This document shows positions 36,790 through 48,833 of a DNA stretch of 64,000 nucleotides, one piece after another; the stretch's first letter is position 1; each line of letters begins with the position of its first letter. Made by a program: the position numbers and the translations under genes. The DNA is from Polytrichum commune. Taxonomy: Eukaryota; Streptophyta; Polytrichopsida; Polytrichales; Polytrichaceae. The notes below the pieces were generated by a model. The model made no database searches. It saw only the letters and a program-made list of their open reading frames with translations, and was not told the DNA's origin. Location of the stretch: assembly GCA_950295325.1 (NCBI GenBank), contig OX485803.1, forward strand, positions 42,795,554 to 42,859,553. Direction: 5' to 3'.

Positions 36790-39470
36790 ATTGAATGAAA
36801 ACTATATTCAGGGAAGTTGATAAAGATGGGAAGGATCAACTATACCATTGGAAGTTTCTTCTACTTGGTCTGAAAAATGCATATGTTGAATTTCACAGAG
36901 TGATTGATCAAATCCTCTCTGGCTTGCCCTTTGCTCGGTGTTACATTGATGATGTGATCATCTTCAGCATCACACCACAGGAGCATGTGAGGCATCTGCA
37001 AGCCGTTTTTGAATGGTTGCGGCGGTGGGGATTGCGTTTGCACCATAACAAGTGGAAGGTTTTTCATGACCGACTAGCATATCTAGGTCATATGATTATT
37101 CCTAGAGGTATTGGGATGTAACAAACTAAGGTGGACGCCTTGCAGAAGATCCCAACACCAATCGATGTGTTGAGATTTCATGCTTTCTTGGGCTTGGTGA
37201 ATTAATACTAACGATTCGTCAAGAATTTTAACTTGATCGCCAAACCTCTTACCATTCTCACGAGTAAGAACCAAGCTTAGACCTAGGGTTGTGAGTAGCA
37301 GCAGGCATTCGAGACATTGAAGTGGAGACTAGGTGCGGCTCTAGTGCTTCGACAACCTGATGTCTCCAAATCTTTCCAATTGCATACGAATTGGAGTTCA
37401 TTGGGTTTGGGAGTAGTGCTCACTCGGAAAGATGACTTTGGCTGGGAATATGTTGTTGTTTATGCTTCGCAAAACAATAACAGTGAAAAAACCAATCATT
37501 TGTCTTATCATAACGAAAAATTGGTAGCAATGTGGACTATTGCCCATTTCTGGCCATATCTCTATGGTCAACGTTATACTTTAGTGACTAACCATCAACC
37601 GTTACGATGGGTTATGGAGTTGGATAAACTTACTGGTAAGCTTGCTAGGTGGGCTTTATTGCTTTATAAATACAACTTTGAGGTAGTACACCGTACCGGT
37701 GTGATCAACTTAAATGCAGATGAGCTCCCACGCAATTCAAATATTTCGTATGAGGACTTGACCAGAGCCAGGTGATGTGAGAATTATAATCGAGTGGCGG
37801 TTCTTGGTTGGTATGCAGCTGCCTACTTCACTTTGTTTTTTGGCTTTGTTGCTAAGGTTCTGATACAAGGATCGGATGATGATATTGATCGACCTTAAGT
37901 TATTGCGGATATATGAGAGGATTTTCCCGTATTGCATAAGCTTCAACAAGGGACCTTTCCCTTGTCTATCTCGACGATGGAAAGAAATAGAATTGGACAT
38001 CGCATAACAAGTGTCGTTGGGAGAACGGTTTGTTATTTCGATTGTGGTCAGATGGGACATGGCATATTGCTCCTAGATTGGATCAGAGGGCCTCCTTGGT
38101 GTGGCTAGTATACAAAAAAATTGGTCATTTTGACATACACATGACACGTTCGATATTGTATAGCCAATATTGGTGGACTAGCATATCAACATGTTGTTGC
38201 TTATGTCAGGAGGTGTGAAGTTTGTGATCGGGTCAAGTCTAGCTTCAACATTTTGTCACCTCAACTACAACCCTTACCTATCATGGGACTGGGCTACCAC
38301 TGGTCATTGGACTTTGCAGGACTGTTGATTGTCACACCATGTGGAGCAAAATACGGTGATGGTGGAGCATTTCAACAAGTGTATTGAGTTTGTCGCTCTA
38401 TTCCAAAACTTTGTAGAGTTGGCCGCAGCAACCTTTTTGGATCGTGTGTTGGCACGTTTTGGAGCACTGGCTAAAGTATTGACGGACCAAGGGAGGGAGT
38501 TCCTCGGTGTTTTTGAGGAGTTGTGCACTAAAGCTCTCATAGATCACTGTACCACCTCGCGGGAACATCTGGAGGCAGATGGCTTGGTTGAACGGGTTGT
38601 TTAAACAACCCAACATGGCTTGAGGTATTATGGATTACTTTGGGGGAGCCACCGGGATTGGGACCTTATGTTGCATTGAATTGCTATGGGATATTGATTA
38701 AGTAGGCATATCTTGTTGGCGTCCTATAATCCATAACAGTTGTTGTATGGACGTGAGCATGTACTCCCTAGTTCCATTTGGAAAAAACTAGGTCATGTTG
38801 TGGACTTGGATGACCAAACATTTAGGCCCAATGTTAGCAGAAGTGGGCTCAATTCTTCCAGAGGGCCATGCCTATGGCCATGGAAAATTTGTCCATTGCT
38901 CAACACTGTGACACATTGCATTATGCACGCATTCGCAGTGATACTTACCAACCTCTGTTGCGGATATTCCGTTAGGAGGATTATGTTTATCTCCAAGGTG
39001 AGGTGCCTATGACATTGAATGTCAAGGCGAGGCGCACTATCCTGCAATGAAGGAGGTGTTGTCGAGTGGTGTGTATTATTGGAAGGTGAGGATGGCAAAG
39101 AATGTCGCGAGCATTCCAAAAACTATGCCCCATGTCATCTACCTATTAAGGATACAATTCATCTTGAATCGGTTGTCATGGCAGAGGATCTTTCATATTT
39201 TTGTGCAGGGCGAAGAAAGGAGCGGTTGCTATTCTCTTATGTGACTAGTGTCAATGTGGTTGGCACATGGCACGCGTGAGGCCATCCTTAACTTCTCTAC
39301 CATCTGGACAGTGAAGTTGTCACGTTGTCCGAGGATCTTTGGTACTTGGTGCTTCCACCAATCATACTCAATGATCATGTATGATTTTCACCGTGTTGTG
39401 CATGCCTTAGTGGAAAATGAGGAGTTATGGTTTAAAGACGCGATCGAACGTGAGACGGTAAATTAATTAT
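36790..39470 (+). mobile_element. Ty3-type (gypsy) LTR retrotransposon pol fossil
   Basis: An old broken copy with its parts in Ty3 order. A reverse transcriptase fragment carries the YIDD catalytic motif (about 36795-37121). An RNase H-like segment follows (about 37317-37775), then an integrase core-like segment (about 38260-38610) and a weak C-terminal tail to about 39470. No gag or protease is seen, and no clear long terminal repeats beyond the R1 fragments upstream. Several breaks divide the frame, so it is not functional. Order RT-RNase H-integrase is known for Ty3-type elements and excludes copia-type. Age is relatively old, judged by its decay. Confidence 0.88.
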
Positions 39471-41545
39471 TTGGAATCTGATGGCCAAACATAAAAGGCA
39501 ATTAAAGACGGGGCTCACATTGCACCCAACCTACAGTTCCTTGGGATGACATTCACCACACTAGTTGGTTGCGGAGAAATTCTTCATTGTCCATGCCCTT
39601 TGGGTTGGTGTTGGTCCTAGCTGTTTGGCGGGGCTTCATAGTCAGCTAAGGGGTGGCATGTGGAAGTGTGTTGTATATGTGTGCCTTTGCTATGTTTTAG
39701 TTTTAGTTGTTAGTGGTGGTTGGTACTCAAGTTGTAGTGACACACAATCGCTATTTACACAACAAGTTCTATTAAGAAACATAGGAAATATGGTGTGCTT
39801 TGAGTTACAATGTTACATCAATGATTACGTGAATTGAATATAAGTGCTCATATATATATTAAGAACATTTTTACTTCACTAACTATTCACTATTCAAGAC
39901 CAAAACCCTCTCCAATTTACCAATCAAGGATTTTAAGATAAGCTAATTGAGACCATTTGGATACCCACACATGTGGACAATGTGCTCTCCAGAATTATAA
40001 GCTTATTTGTTTTAGAAAGGAGAGACTCACATGGGTTAAAGACTTCTCTGGGAATCTTGGAGAAATGTCTCCCTTTGAAACGGGTGAACAAGTTCATTTT
40101 AACATGGGGCAACCATATTTGGTTGCTTTGGTGCTTAGGGATTGGAATTGAAACACAACACGCTATCGAGCTCTTAACTCTTAAGTGCCTTTAGAGGCCA
40201 TTTTTTGTCTTTTGCTCCACCTTTGCAAGCCAATCGGGGGCTCAAAGGTAGTTCCGACATGGTGATTAAGATTCGTTTTGGTAGGTTAGGGTGTAGACTT
40301 GAAGTATAGTTGAACCCCACCCCATCACAATGAGACCAATTGTTAATGTTTAATGTCTTCTCAAAGTTAAGCACACCACATTTTGTAGTCACACAACGAG
40401 AGTCTAGCCAATAAGAAAGGATATTGACACAAATGAATAAGAACCATGATAGTTTTTCCCTTGCAACTTTTGATGACATGCTTTTCTTATGTATAAATTT
40501 TGAATGACAAAACAATGTACCAATAGAAATCTTATTGTTCTTAATTTTATGAGATACTTTCAAATGACAACCCTTTTATGAAGCCCATGTCAATATATAT
40601 TGTAAGCCTCATTCTGAGTACCAACAATATAAATTTGTGTATTGGTCTTTTTACGAGCAAACTTATCTTAAGCGGTTTTGTGTTTCATAGAGAGAAACAT
40701 GATGTTTATAGTATATTTTGAAATGGCTCAAAAACCTTGGATTGTCATTTAGAGGTCAATAGGAAATTCTTTCAAAGATAGATCAAACTCCAAGTTTTAA
40801 CACCTCTTTCAACTTTGGAGGGTTTTTCGGAACGATTTAGTGTAGTTGACCTAGAATCCAATCGTCGCACTTGGTCAATGTGAAAGACACATAATTCTTT
40901 ATCACGGTTGACACATGAGTGGGGAGTTTACTGAATGTTTGTACATGAAGCTCCATCGTGTCAAAACCAAACGCATCAAGACACGGAAATAAAGTACAAC
41001 AATATAACGAAATAAAACATTCTATTATATTTTAAGGTGGAGGCCTAGTGAACCGTTCGCCATCGCCATGCCATATCCGTTTGAGTTGAGAGGCATAAAG
41101 AGGATCGTACAATAGTGGTGAAATACAATCAATTGGGAGACGTTCGTGAGAAGCTTTGCAACTCAAGGAATTTCCTCAGAAAGAGGCCTAGTCGGGGAGG
41201 GACCGTACGAGATGCCATCACCTTTACACAAAAGTAAAGGGATGCTTGTCCAATGCTTGTTTGGTTGTCATCTTCTAGTACTATGATTGGATGCTCATAA
41301 TTATTCCTATTATGAGCACAAAAGAATTTGTTACAATGATACTTAAAATACGGAAAATCAAGTGGAGGTTGAACATGACTCATGCTGAATCTACCATATC
41401 ATAACCGGGATAAATAAGGTAGGGCCATGGATTTGCCAATTTTATAGCTTCGACCTTGAGTGTTTGAGTGGTCTAGATTGGGCATCTCGATGCACAAAAA
41501 CCGTGTGTTTGAGTGTCGTGTTTTCAATATTAGTCAATTGCGTTA
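39471..41545. other. Intergenic DNA, no gene seen
   Basis: Several short frames, the longest 129 codons on the minus strand near 40174-40563, without recognisable domain. I see nothing else supported. Confidence 0.4.
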
Positions 41546-41768
41546 GAATCAACCTCTGGACACTGGTAATATGTTTGGACCAACTTTTTGACTTCAAAAA
41601 CTCACAATAATTTTAAGTTGAGGAATGAAATTACCGAAAAATTTACAATCCTCCTAATTTCTATCTTCCTACATGGGAAAATTTTGCACCTCCTTATTAC
41701 ACTTCTCCACATCTAGCGCACTAACCTCTTGAGTGATCGATTATGGACGCCTCTACTCTAGTTGTTTA
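41546..41768 (+). repeat. Dispersed repeat R2, third copy
   Basis: Direct relative of 5790-6003, sharing CTCACAATAATTT-type, CCTCCTAATTTCTATCTTCC and ACTTCTCCACAT blocks. It ends just before the outer boundary of the inverted gene copy at 41859. Confidence 0.55.
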
Positions 41769-42159
41769 GCAATGTTATGCATAGAATGAATGTACGGTTC
41801 CAGACGACAAAACTATAAATTCCAATGTAGATGCCGCCGCCACTGGCCCCATATCATTCCCTAACATTACCCAGCCCAAAGGAGGTAAATGTTGTGCTGA
41901 AATCGAGGCATGGCAGTGGGTCAGCCCCTCGGGGGTCGGGTCCTGGTCTGCATGCAGCAGAGCCTCTGCTGGCCTGGGCTGTAACGACACTGTGGCACGC
42001 CAGGCTGGCACGTCAAGCTGCCCGTGCCCAACTTCACATCACATCACCTTCCATCATGGCATCCCCATGCCATGAGGACCATGTGGCCCATGGCCGACAT
42101 CCATCCACCTAGGTAACCTAATCACCCTCGGGGACTGTGTTTTGGGTTTAGGGTTTGGA

Positions 42160-42775
42160 AGACCTCCATCCAGCCATGGTTTGGGGAATCATTGTAACCT
42201 GCACACTCCGGATTTCTGCCGCAATGGACTATCTTGCATGAAGTGATGCGATTGCAACAATGAAGCGCTGAAGGGATCGTAACCATGCCTCTCATTGATC
42301 GTAACGTAGGCATTTACCAAAGACTGTAGATTTCTGCCAAAATGGACTGTCTTCTATGTATTAGTTGTGCTGCCATTTGTAGTGTAACTAAAGTTACTAA
42401 ATGTAAATCCAACTTTGCATGGAAAATAAGTAGTCACAGCAAGCATGTTGGTTTAGGGTTGTTGGTTTAGGGTTGCTGGTTTAGCTGAAGTTTCTGTGTA
42501 AGGGTAAACAAGAGCATTGTAGAGAAGACCATTGTAGAGAAGATGATTGAACATCGGTGTTTATGGTTTAGGGTTTAGGGTTTTTTTTTATGCTGAGTGC
42601 GGCCGCACTATATCACATTGTTGTGGCTTATTCTTTCATCAGAGATCCCATCAGAAATGTCAACGCCGTTCTACCAATGTCATTGGCAGTTGTTGTGCCA
42701 TAAGCCGTTGTCCAGGAATTCTTTTGTTGGGTAAGGTTGAAGGTTGCTTAGCTCCTCTTTAGGGTTTTGAAAGTC
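42160..42775. promoter_or_regulatory. Telobox-like (TTTAGGG) cluster
   Basis: GGTTTAGGG-type words occur at about 42166, 42450, 42463, 42565 (two in tandem) and 42761. Copy 2 has the mirror cluster, with three tandem CCCTAAA at about 56308-56330. AAACCCTA teloboxes are known plant promoter and Polycomb-recruiting elements. The cluster lies about 1.2-1.8 kb downstream of the gene, so it may serve an opposite-strand transcript or be an insertion scar of telomeric repeats. Confidence 0.5.
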
Positions 42776-42904
42776 GGATGTGGGTGTTCCAGAGCATGTC
42801 ACTGACTCATCCTAATTTTTTAGGTGTTTTCGGTTTAGATGTGTTTGTATGTCCTCTTTTGAATCAGTTGTTCATTGTAATCATCATTGATGCAGGTGTG
42901 AGCA

Positions 42905-42975
42905 GCTCTAGGCGCAAGTTACGGAATGCGCATTTCAGTGCGCCCTCAAGCGTGAGGCGCATTCCTGTCAATGTT
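42905..42975 (+). repeat. GC-rich palindromic block
   Basis: Contains a near-perfect palindrome around GAATGCGCATTTC (a perfect GGAATGCGCATTCC in copy 2, about 55790-55803), framed by GGCGCA and TGCGCC words. It could fold into an RNA stem-loop. It occurs once here and twice in tandem in copy 2. Confidence 0.5.
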
Positions 42976-43950
42976 GCCTTGTTTTTGTACTTCGAGAAAA
43001 GTGGACGCACCTTTGCTATCCTGAGATGAAGGACTTTGTTCAAGACATCCTGTCAATGCTTGCAGATAGTGTTCATTGTAACTCGTTTGGTCTTCTGCTT
43101 TGTATCTGAAATAAGCGAATTACGATCGATGTAAATTTCCTCAACACTCAAGGGGAACAATATTGTGTGCAACATGTTACATTGGAAAATTCGAGTTGGT
43201 CAATGACCACATGGCCGGCAAGATTGTCGTACAATTGAACAATTGTGGCGTGATCAGCCCTCGTTACAATAACTTTATGAAAGGTGCCCTTCACTTCTCT
43301 TTGTGAAGGGTATCATTTGAGGTATTCTTAGATGTATTATCTAGTCAATGTCAATTTTATGTCTTCCAAAGCTTTCATTTATCTGAGTTCTATTGTGCAT
43401 GTTGTCATGTTACACATTTAAAAAATAAACATCACTACATATATATGACATGTGCATGTTACAAACGGTAACATAGCGTACAACCACTGCACGTACCACC
43501 ATACCAGCGATCCATTAGGGTGTATAGGCCAAGTTGGGCAACTTAGTAATTTCAGGAACTCTTCGCTGTTAGGGTGCAAACAATGCGATAAAAAAATGCT
43601 TCATTTTCCCAATTATTAGTATAGTGTGTGTAATGACAAGTTACCTTCATTCGCTGGTTACATGGCCATAATTGAAATTTGCACCTAAACGATTTTGTCG
43701 AAATCTGCATTAATTCAAACAACTGCAGCCAAAAATCCATTTACAAACCAACCATTCAAGGCCACAGTAATTCCACAAGCAAATGCACTGAAGTCCCATG
43801 TTACACTTATTATACACGTTACATGTCAAAGTTCATCCTTCAGTATACGTAGAAGTCACAAAAACAACTTCTTAGCTACCTACAAATGTTTTCCTTCCTA
43901 CGTAACATGCATCCAACTAGCAGTTCCGGACTTCTAACTTAGGCGGTTGT

Positions 43951-46825
43951 CTAGTGAGTGACATCCATGACGGCCTCCTCTGCAATTTGGGATACCTCAA
44001 CAAATGTGTCGACGGCCATGACCACGGGCGCCTCGGCAGTTTGGGATTTGCCAACCACGTCAAGGTCTTTGGCGAAATTTTGGGCTGCATTGAGTGAAGA
44101 ACTAGGTGTAGGAGACACCGAATCTTCCCAGTCTAAATCAACTTGAGTCATGGGATTGTGGCATTCGGGTCGAACATGCACGTCTCCATGCGTGGAGACC
44201 GCGTCTTCGGCATGTTTATTGGAGTGTGGTTCCACCGGGGGCTGCACATCCGCAAGAACATCTGCATTGCTCAAATTTTTGGTGTTGGCGACATTGGTGG
44301 CCTCCACCTCACAGCGAAGCACATCCGCTTCGTGCTGATTGGATGCTGGCGGATGGACTTCCGATGTCTCACAACGCTCTCTGACAACATTATCTGCGAG
44401 GGCTTGAAGCTCGTACAAGTACTCAGCCGGTTCCTGCGGTGGGTTCATAACACCTGCAAACAAGTATGGCCATCAACAACGTGGCGTTCGTAACATCAGA
44501 ATCGTATGTAAATATGAAAACACCATGTTACAACTTACCTGGATTGGCGATGACATATCCGATGTCCATGTCCTCCCTATATCGTAGCCAGCGTTCGTAA
44601 CATGCAAGGGGCGCGGAATGTTCAGAGGGTTTATCGCGAATCACCCAAGCTTTGAGCCACATGTCCTTGTTATGGAACGCCATGTCGAGAACTGCTCTCA
44701 ATTGCGTCGAGCTGCACCACATCCGCAACTCCGCCCACCATTGAACGCCGGGGTTCCTTAAATCATTACACGCCCCCTCCACGTCGGCAACCCATTGTTT
44801 ATGTGAATCCACCGGCCTAGCTCCTGCAAATAAAATGAAACCTTCTTCTTTCAAATACGCCGTTGCCACCTGCCAAGCATGTGAGCCGAATCCACTGCCT
44901 ATTTCCGCGAGCTTGAGCCACTTCGTAACGTTGGCATCAGTGAGGCCGTCCCAAGGATGCGATAGCAAAGGGGGCAATAAGTTGTAAAACTTCAGAAAAC
45001 AACGAAGAAGAAGCACGGACCAAGGCACATGATAGACCCTTCTCACATGCGAATGTTGCAAAAGCTGAGCATGCACATCCCAACCCTCCGCAATTGAATG
45101 TGATAAAGGGTATGCAGGTCTGAAAGAGGCGCAGATAGGATTGGCCACGAAGGAGGGATAAAAAGGGTGCCAACTCCAAGTAGCTCGTAACATGCGCGGG
45201 TAATTATCGTCATCCCATTGCTTCATGGCCCTTGCAATGGCTTCGCCAATTTTTTTTTGGCGGTCGTCCTCCCATTGCTTCCGTTGTTTCACCACCTCCC
45301 GCCTCACAAATATGTCCTGGACGTAACCAACTAGAGCAATAATCTCTGTGGCCACAGCAGGTGCGTCATGAATCTTGCTTACAACACCCGCGATTGTCTG
45401 CGTGATTGCCGCTGTTACTTCTGGTTTGGCCTACATTAACATTGGCATGTTACAAGGCCATTAGCTTCTCTAAACACATGTTACATGGACATTAGCATCC
45501 ATAACCACATGTTACAAGGACTTTAGCAGGTTTAAACACATGTTACAGGGTCATTACCATCCTTAACCACATGTTACAGGGACATTAGCAAGTACCTGAT
45601 GCGAAGGAGAATGAAATCGGCCATAAGCCACAAACATTCTGTCCGTGAAAGCAGGGTCATTGTTCCATTTCTGCACCTCTTCCTCAAAGCCTTGAAAATC
45701 ACCACGCTCAAGATCAAAGGTCAGCAACCCACATGCCATTAAATGAAATAATCCCGGGGGTTGTACTGATGGCCTCAATGCTGGTTTCGGATTGTCCATC
45801 TTCACGTTACAACGCGCTGCATTTGCGGCTCGCATGTGAAAGTTATGACGATCCTTTCGAAGCGCCAAAACCATACCGTCTGATGGGGCAGCGGAAGGTG
45901 GAGGTGCATCCGGTGGCACAGTTACTGAAGGAGATCGAGCAGGCAAAAAAAAAACCCTATCTGGCGAAGGACTACGAGTTGCAATTGGCGTTACGGAAAT
46001 GGGGTGGGGAGGAGGTCCATCGCGGCGAACATTCGGAGGATGAACAGGTCGTGTAGACTTTGGAGCAGCCTGATCTCCACCAACATTCTGCCGCCCGTGT
46101 TCAGGATATCGTTTCTTGTGGTTTCTCATGAAAACTTGGTGCTCCTTCACCAACTCGGCATGAGTACGCTTTTTGGTTCGGGGAGGGGCTGCTACATGCT
46201 CGTCATCGTCGTTGTCGTCGTCTTGTAGGTCGACGAAGGTTGGTGGTGCGGGCGCGGCTGTATTAGGCCTACGAGGGACTGACGTCCTTGGTTTAGGGTG
46301 CGGCCAAGGTTCTAGTGGTATGGCTGGGCAAGCCTTCAAGGTCTCGAGGGTGGACTCCATAAACCGGCGCTCATGCACTCTTGCTCCGGGGGGCGGGTAA
46401 ACGGCATCTCTCAATTCGGGGTTGAGATCCAACCACACGTCATTATCGTGGAGGTTGTCCCACACTTCACCATTAGCACGTTGCAAAGTAGCCTTCAGAT
46501 CCTTACCTTGTTTCGCGGTCTTTAAATTGGGGTAGACAAGGAGCTCCAACCTTGATCCGTTTGAATCAACAGGTCCACATGCGCAACCTCCGACGCGGTG
46601 ATCGGTGAGCCGTAACTTGCTAGGAAAAGTTCCTCTGCAGTACAAACACAACCAATCATCCCTCACCTTTCCGGCATCCCGTGTGCGGTTGCGGGTGCAC
46701 TCCAGCTTCAACTCGATATACACACGCCTCCTCACGTGTTGCTCCACCCACCCGGCGGAGTCCCTGTTGACGTAGTATGTCACCTCGTCCTCTTTCGGTG
46801 CGGGCGCTCGTGGCCGACGATCCAT
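43951..46825 (-). CDS. Unknown 874-residue zinc-finger protein, three exons, copy 1
   Basis: Exons are 46825-45596 (410 codons, begins MDRRPRAPAP), 45430-44539 and 44453-43951. All junctions are GT-AG and in phase (introns of 165 and 85 bp), giving 874 residues and a stop. Residues 60-81 form a C-x2-C-x12-H-x4-C zinc motif (C60, C63, H76, C81). A TTTGCAG just before the ATG suggests a 5' untranslated intron. Further along exon 1 there is an acidic stretch (DLQDDDNDDDEH), a basic nuclear-type patch (RTKKRTH, NHKKRYPEHGR) and a proline-rich region. Exon 2 is tryptophan-rich (HPWDGL, WWAELRMW) and predicted globular. Exon 3 is acidic and hydrophilic. I do not recognise the family. Motifs suggest a nuclear DNA-binding protein. 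The GTAACATG/CATGTTAC dyad 126 bp upstream, and the same word throughout the unit, suggest self-regulation (inference). Confidence 0.75.
45431..45595 (-). repeat. 31-bp tandem array filling intron 1
   Basis: On the minus strand the intron holds four 31-bp units plus a partial fifth, each starting TGTAACATG. Units 1 and 3 (GTGGTTA-GGATG) and units 2 and 4 (GTGTTTA) resemble each other most, so a 62-bp double unit is likely. The same array is in copy 2 at 53129-53293. Every unit carries one GTAACATG. Confidence 0.85.
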
Positions 46826-46950
46826 ATTCTGCAAACGGCAATGCAAGACAATGGCCATGCCCACCATAGGCCACAAAGGGATTACACACAAATGCACTCT
46901 GCCATGTCACAACGAAAGATGAAATAGAATAAAGATGCAGCAAGAAGATT

Positions 46951-46969
46951 GTAACATGAGACATGTTAC
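46951..46969. promoter_or_regulatory. Perfect GTAACATG-AGA-CATGTTAC dyad upstream of the gene
   Basis: An inverted repeat of two 8-mers with a 3-bp centre, 126 bp upstream of the start codon at 46825. The same 8-mer is highly over-represented in the gene and its 3' region. A second dyad of reversed order (CATGTTAC, 5 bp, GTAACAT) is at 43455-43474. A dimeric protein site is the simplest reading; no binding is shown. Confidence 0.6.
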
Positions 46970-47979
46970 ACTAAACATTATATGTTTCAAACAAAGACTG
47001 AATTTGCCCGTGTCCACATGGCCCTGAATCAATATGTGGCCCTACTTTGTATCCATCCAAGGTACACAATTCAACCATAACATGAGGTTGCTGGATCTAA
47101 TCACAATTGCTGTAGAAGCAACTTCACAGAACTGAGGTGGACAATGGTGAATTAATGATCCAGAATCTGTTCTGTTTTATGAAAATTCCCTCAAATGCAC
47201 ATCGCTAGAATGCTTGATGAAATCAAAGGGTTGTTGCATTTTCTGCACTCCAATGTACCAGATAGTTTAATTCAACCCGTAACTTGAGAAGGAAAAAAAA
47301 AAACATCGTCTTCATCAACCCTCTCTGCAAAACTATGATAAATTTTAACACCAACCACCACAAACCTCCACACATAACGGGAAACTTCAATCAACATTTT
47401 CTGCCGCAAGTGGCCTGAAATGTCGATTTGTACAAAACTCGTGGCTGCAGGTTGAGATTCACATTCTAACCAAGTGATAGCTCTGATCACCCTACAACTC
47501 TTCATTAAAAATTTCATTAAAAGCTCCTCCTACAAAGATCAGAAGTAGCCTTACCTGGGTCAGACGACACTTGCAAGCTCCTCCCCTCTGCTTGAGCCCT
47601 TATTGATTGAAACAAGTGAATTCTGAAGAACGGTTAGCTTTGACGATGTTGCTGAATTTGAAGTTCTCAAACCTTACACCAAACAGAGAGCATTCTACCC
47701 TGTACAACCATGACCAATTATAATCAAATTGCTACCTTCATAGAAGGAAGAGGTTATATGGACGAGTGTTAGTCTATGTATTGCAAATGCAAGCCTCATG
47801 CCAACAGCAAGGGAAGACAAACATATGCATGCAACTGATACTACTTCTATTGCATCTTATTCCCAAGGGACTTGGGACCACACTTGAGTCGTAGTAATAA
47901 TATTGTTGGTTTCCAGGACAGGGTTGTAAACCACTTATGAGAAAGATACTCCCAAGAATTGGTTCAATCTCACCACCAA
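46970..47979. other. Region between copy 1 and the golgin exons, no gene seen
   Basis: No exon of the golgin could be recognised here and no element ends were found. It may include the promoter of copy 1. Confidence 0.4.
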
Positions 47980-48078
47980 TGTAACCTGAACCTGTAACCT
48001 GAACCTGTAACCTGAACCTGTAAGCGGTTGGACTTGAAAATGCTCTGATCTCAACCACTTATGCGTCAAAATCTCCCC
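47980..48078 (-). mobile_element. GGGGAGA/AACCGGTT MITE fragment with 13-bp tandem repeat
   Basis: A TGTAACCTGAACC unit is repeated three times (about 47981-48019), running into AGCGGTTGGACTTG and AAAATCTCCCC, the end of the family. The tandem seems to have grown from the element's own GTAACC sequence. Confidence 0.55.
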
Positions 48079-48833
48079 GATCACTGGCCTGGCGTACCTG
48101 AGGGGAGGACCACCCTGCCCAATGGTGTTTCCCAAATTTCTGTCACTGTTAACTGATGTCCAAAATCCAATTAACAGGAGATATGTATAAGGTGGGTGTT
48201 TTTTTTAATACCTTCCATATTGCTGTAGAAGCACAGCTACAAAGGTACCGTTAAATTTGCAAGAACTTGGCGCAGATGCGGAATGCCACCTCCAGTCTGT
48301 GAGCTGACCATTACCTGCTGAAATGGATGGAGACAAATTGAGGAATCAGAAGTATTAGCTGTTTGCAAAATGACGGCTTGCCCTTTTTGTGGAAATCGTC
48401 ATAATTGAAATGTAACTCTCAATGGCGGATTGTTTCCAATCATTTTGCTCCACTTTGTGCAATAACCAATCACTCATTCATTGGAAGCGTTGGAAGTGAT
48501 CTAATGTGCTCGTCTATGGTGCTCAAACCGTCTCTTTAAGTCTCGAACACATATATTATTATTAGAATCAACTGGTTTTAATGGTTATCGTTAGCAATTG
48601 AATGGGCATCCCAACGCACCCTTATGATAAGAGTTCCGGATACAAAAATTACAAGGGTTCAAAAGTTTTATCAGTGGGTGACCCAAAACCAACATGCAAA
48701 GCCTGATGTCAAGATGGTGGACATTCTCAGATTCAATGTAAACTTACCGTGCAAGATTTCAGAGTGTTGGTTTTGGGAGAGGAGATCTACTAGAGACATT
48801 TAAAAAAATGAAAAAGAATGAAAGAATGAGAAC

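Larger units (their letters stand above)
41859..46969 (-). mobile_element. Copy 1 of an unclassified gene-bearing element
   Basis: Homology with copy 2 (inverted) runs from 41859 to 46696 in this copy and from 52028 to 57073 in the other. The outer edge begins at CCCTAACATTACCC in both, and beyond it the flanks differ. The unit holds a three-exon gene and a 2-kb 3' region with telobox-like motifs, a GC-rich palindrome block and many CATGTTAC words. No transposase, LTR or terminal inverted repeat was recognised. The inner (5') limit of this copy cannot be set by comparison because copy 2 is cut there; 46969 marks the end of the upstream motif dyad. It could be a transposon of unknown class or an inverted segmental duplication of a host gene. 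Confidence 0.6.

Noticed and set aside
45733-46400. Plus-strand frames of 74-107 codons opposite exon 1
   Set aside because: They mirror the coding constraint of the minus-strand zinc-finger gene and have no independent support.
47980-48020. CRISPR-like or regulatory short repeat array
   Set aside because: The three 13-bp units have no spacers and grew inside a MITE fragment.
48240-48330. A fifth downstream golgin exon on the minus strand
   Set aside because: A short open stretch follows a CAG acceptor-like site, but its translation does not align with the golgin sequence that follows exon four.
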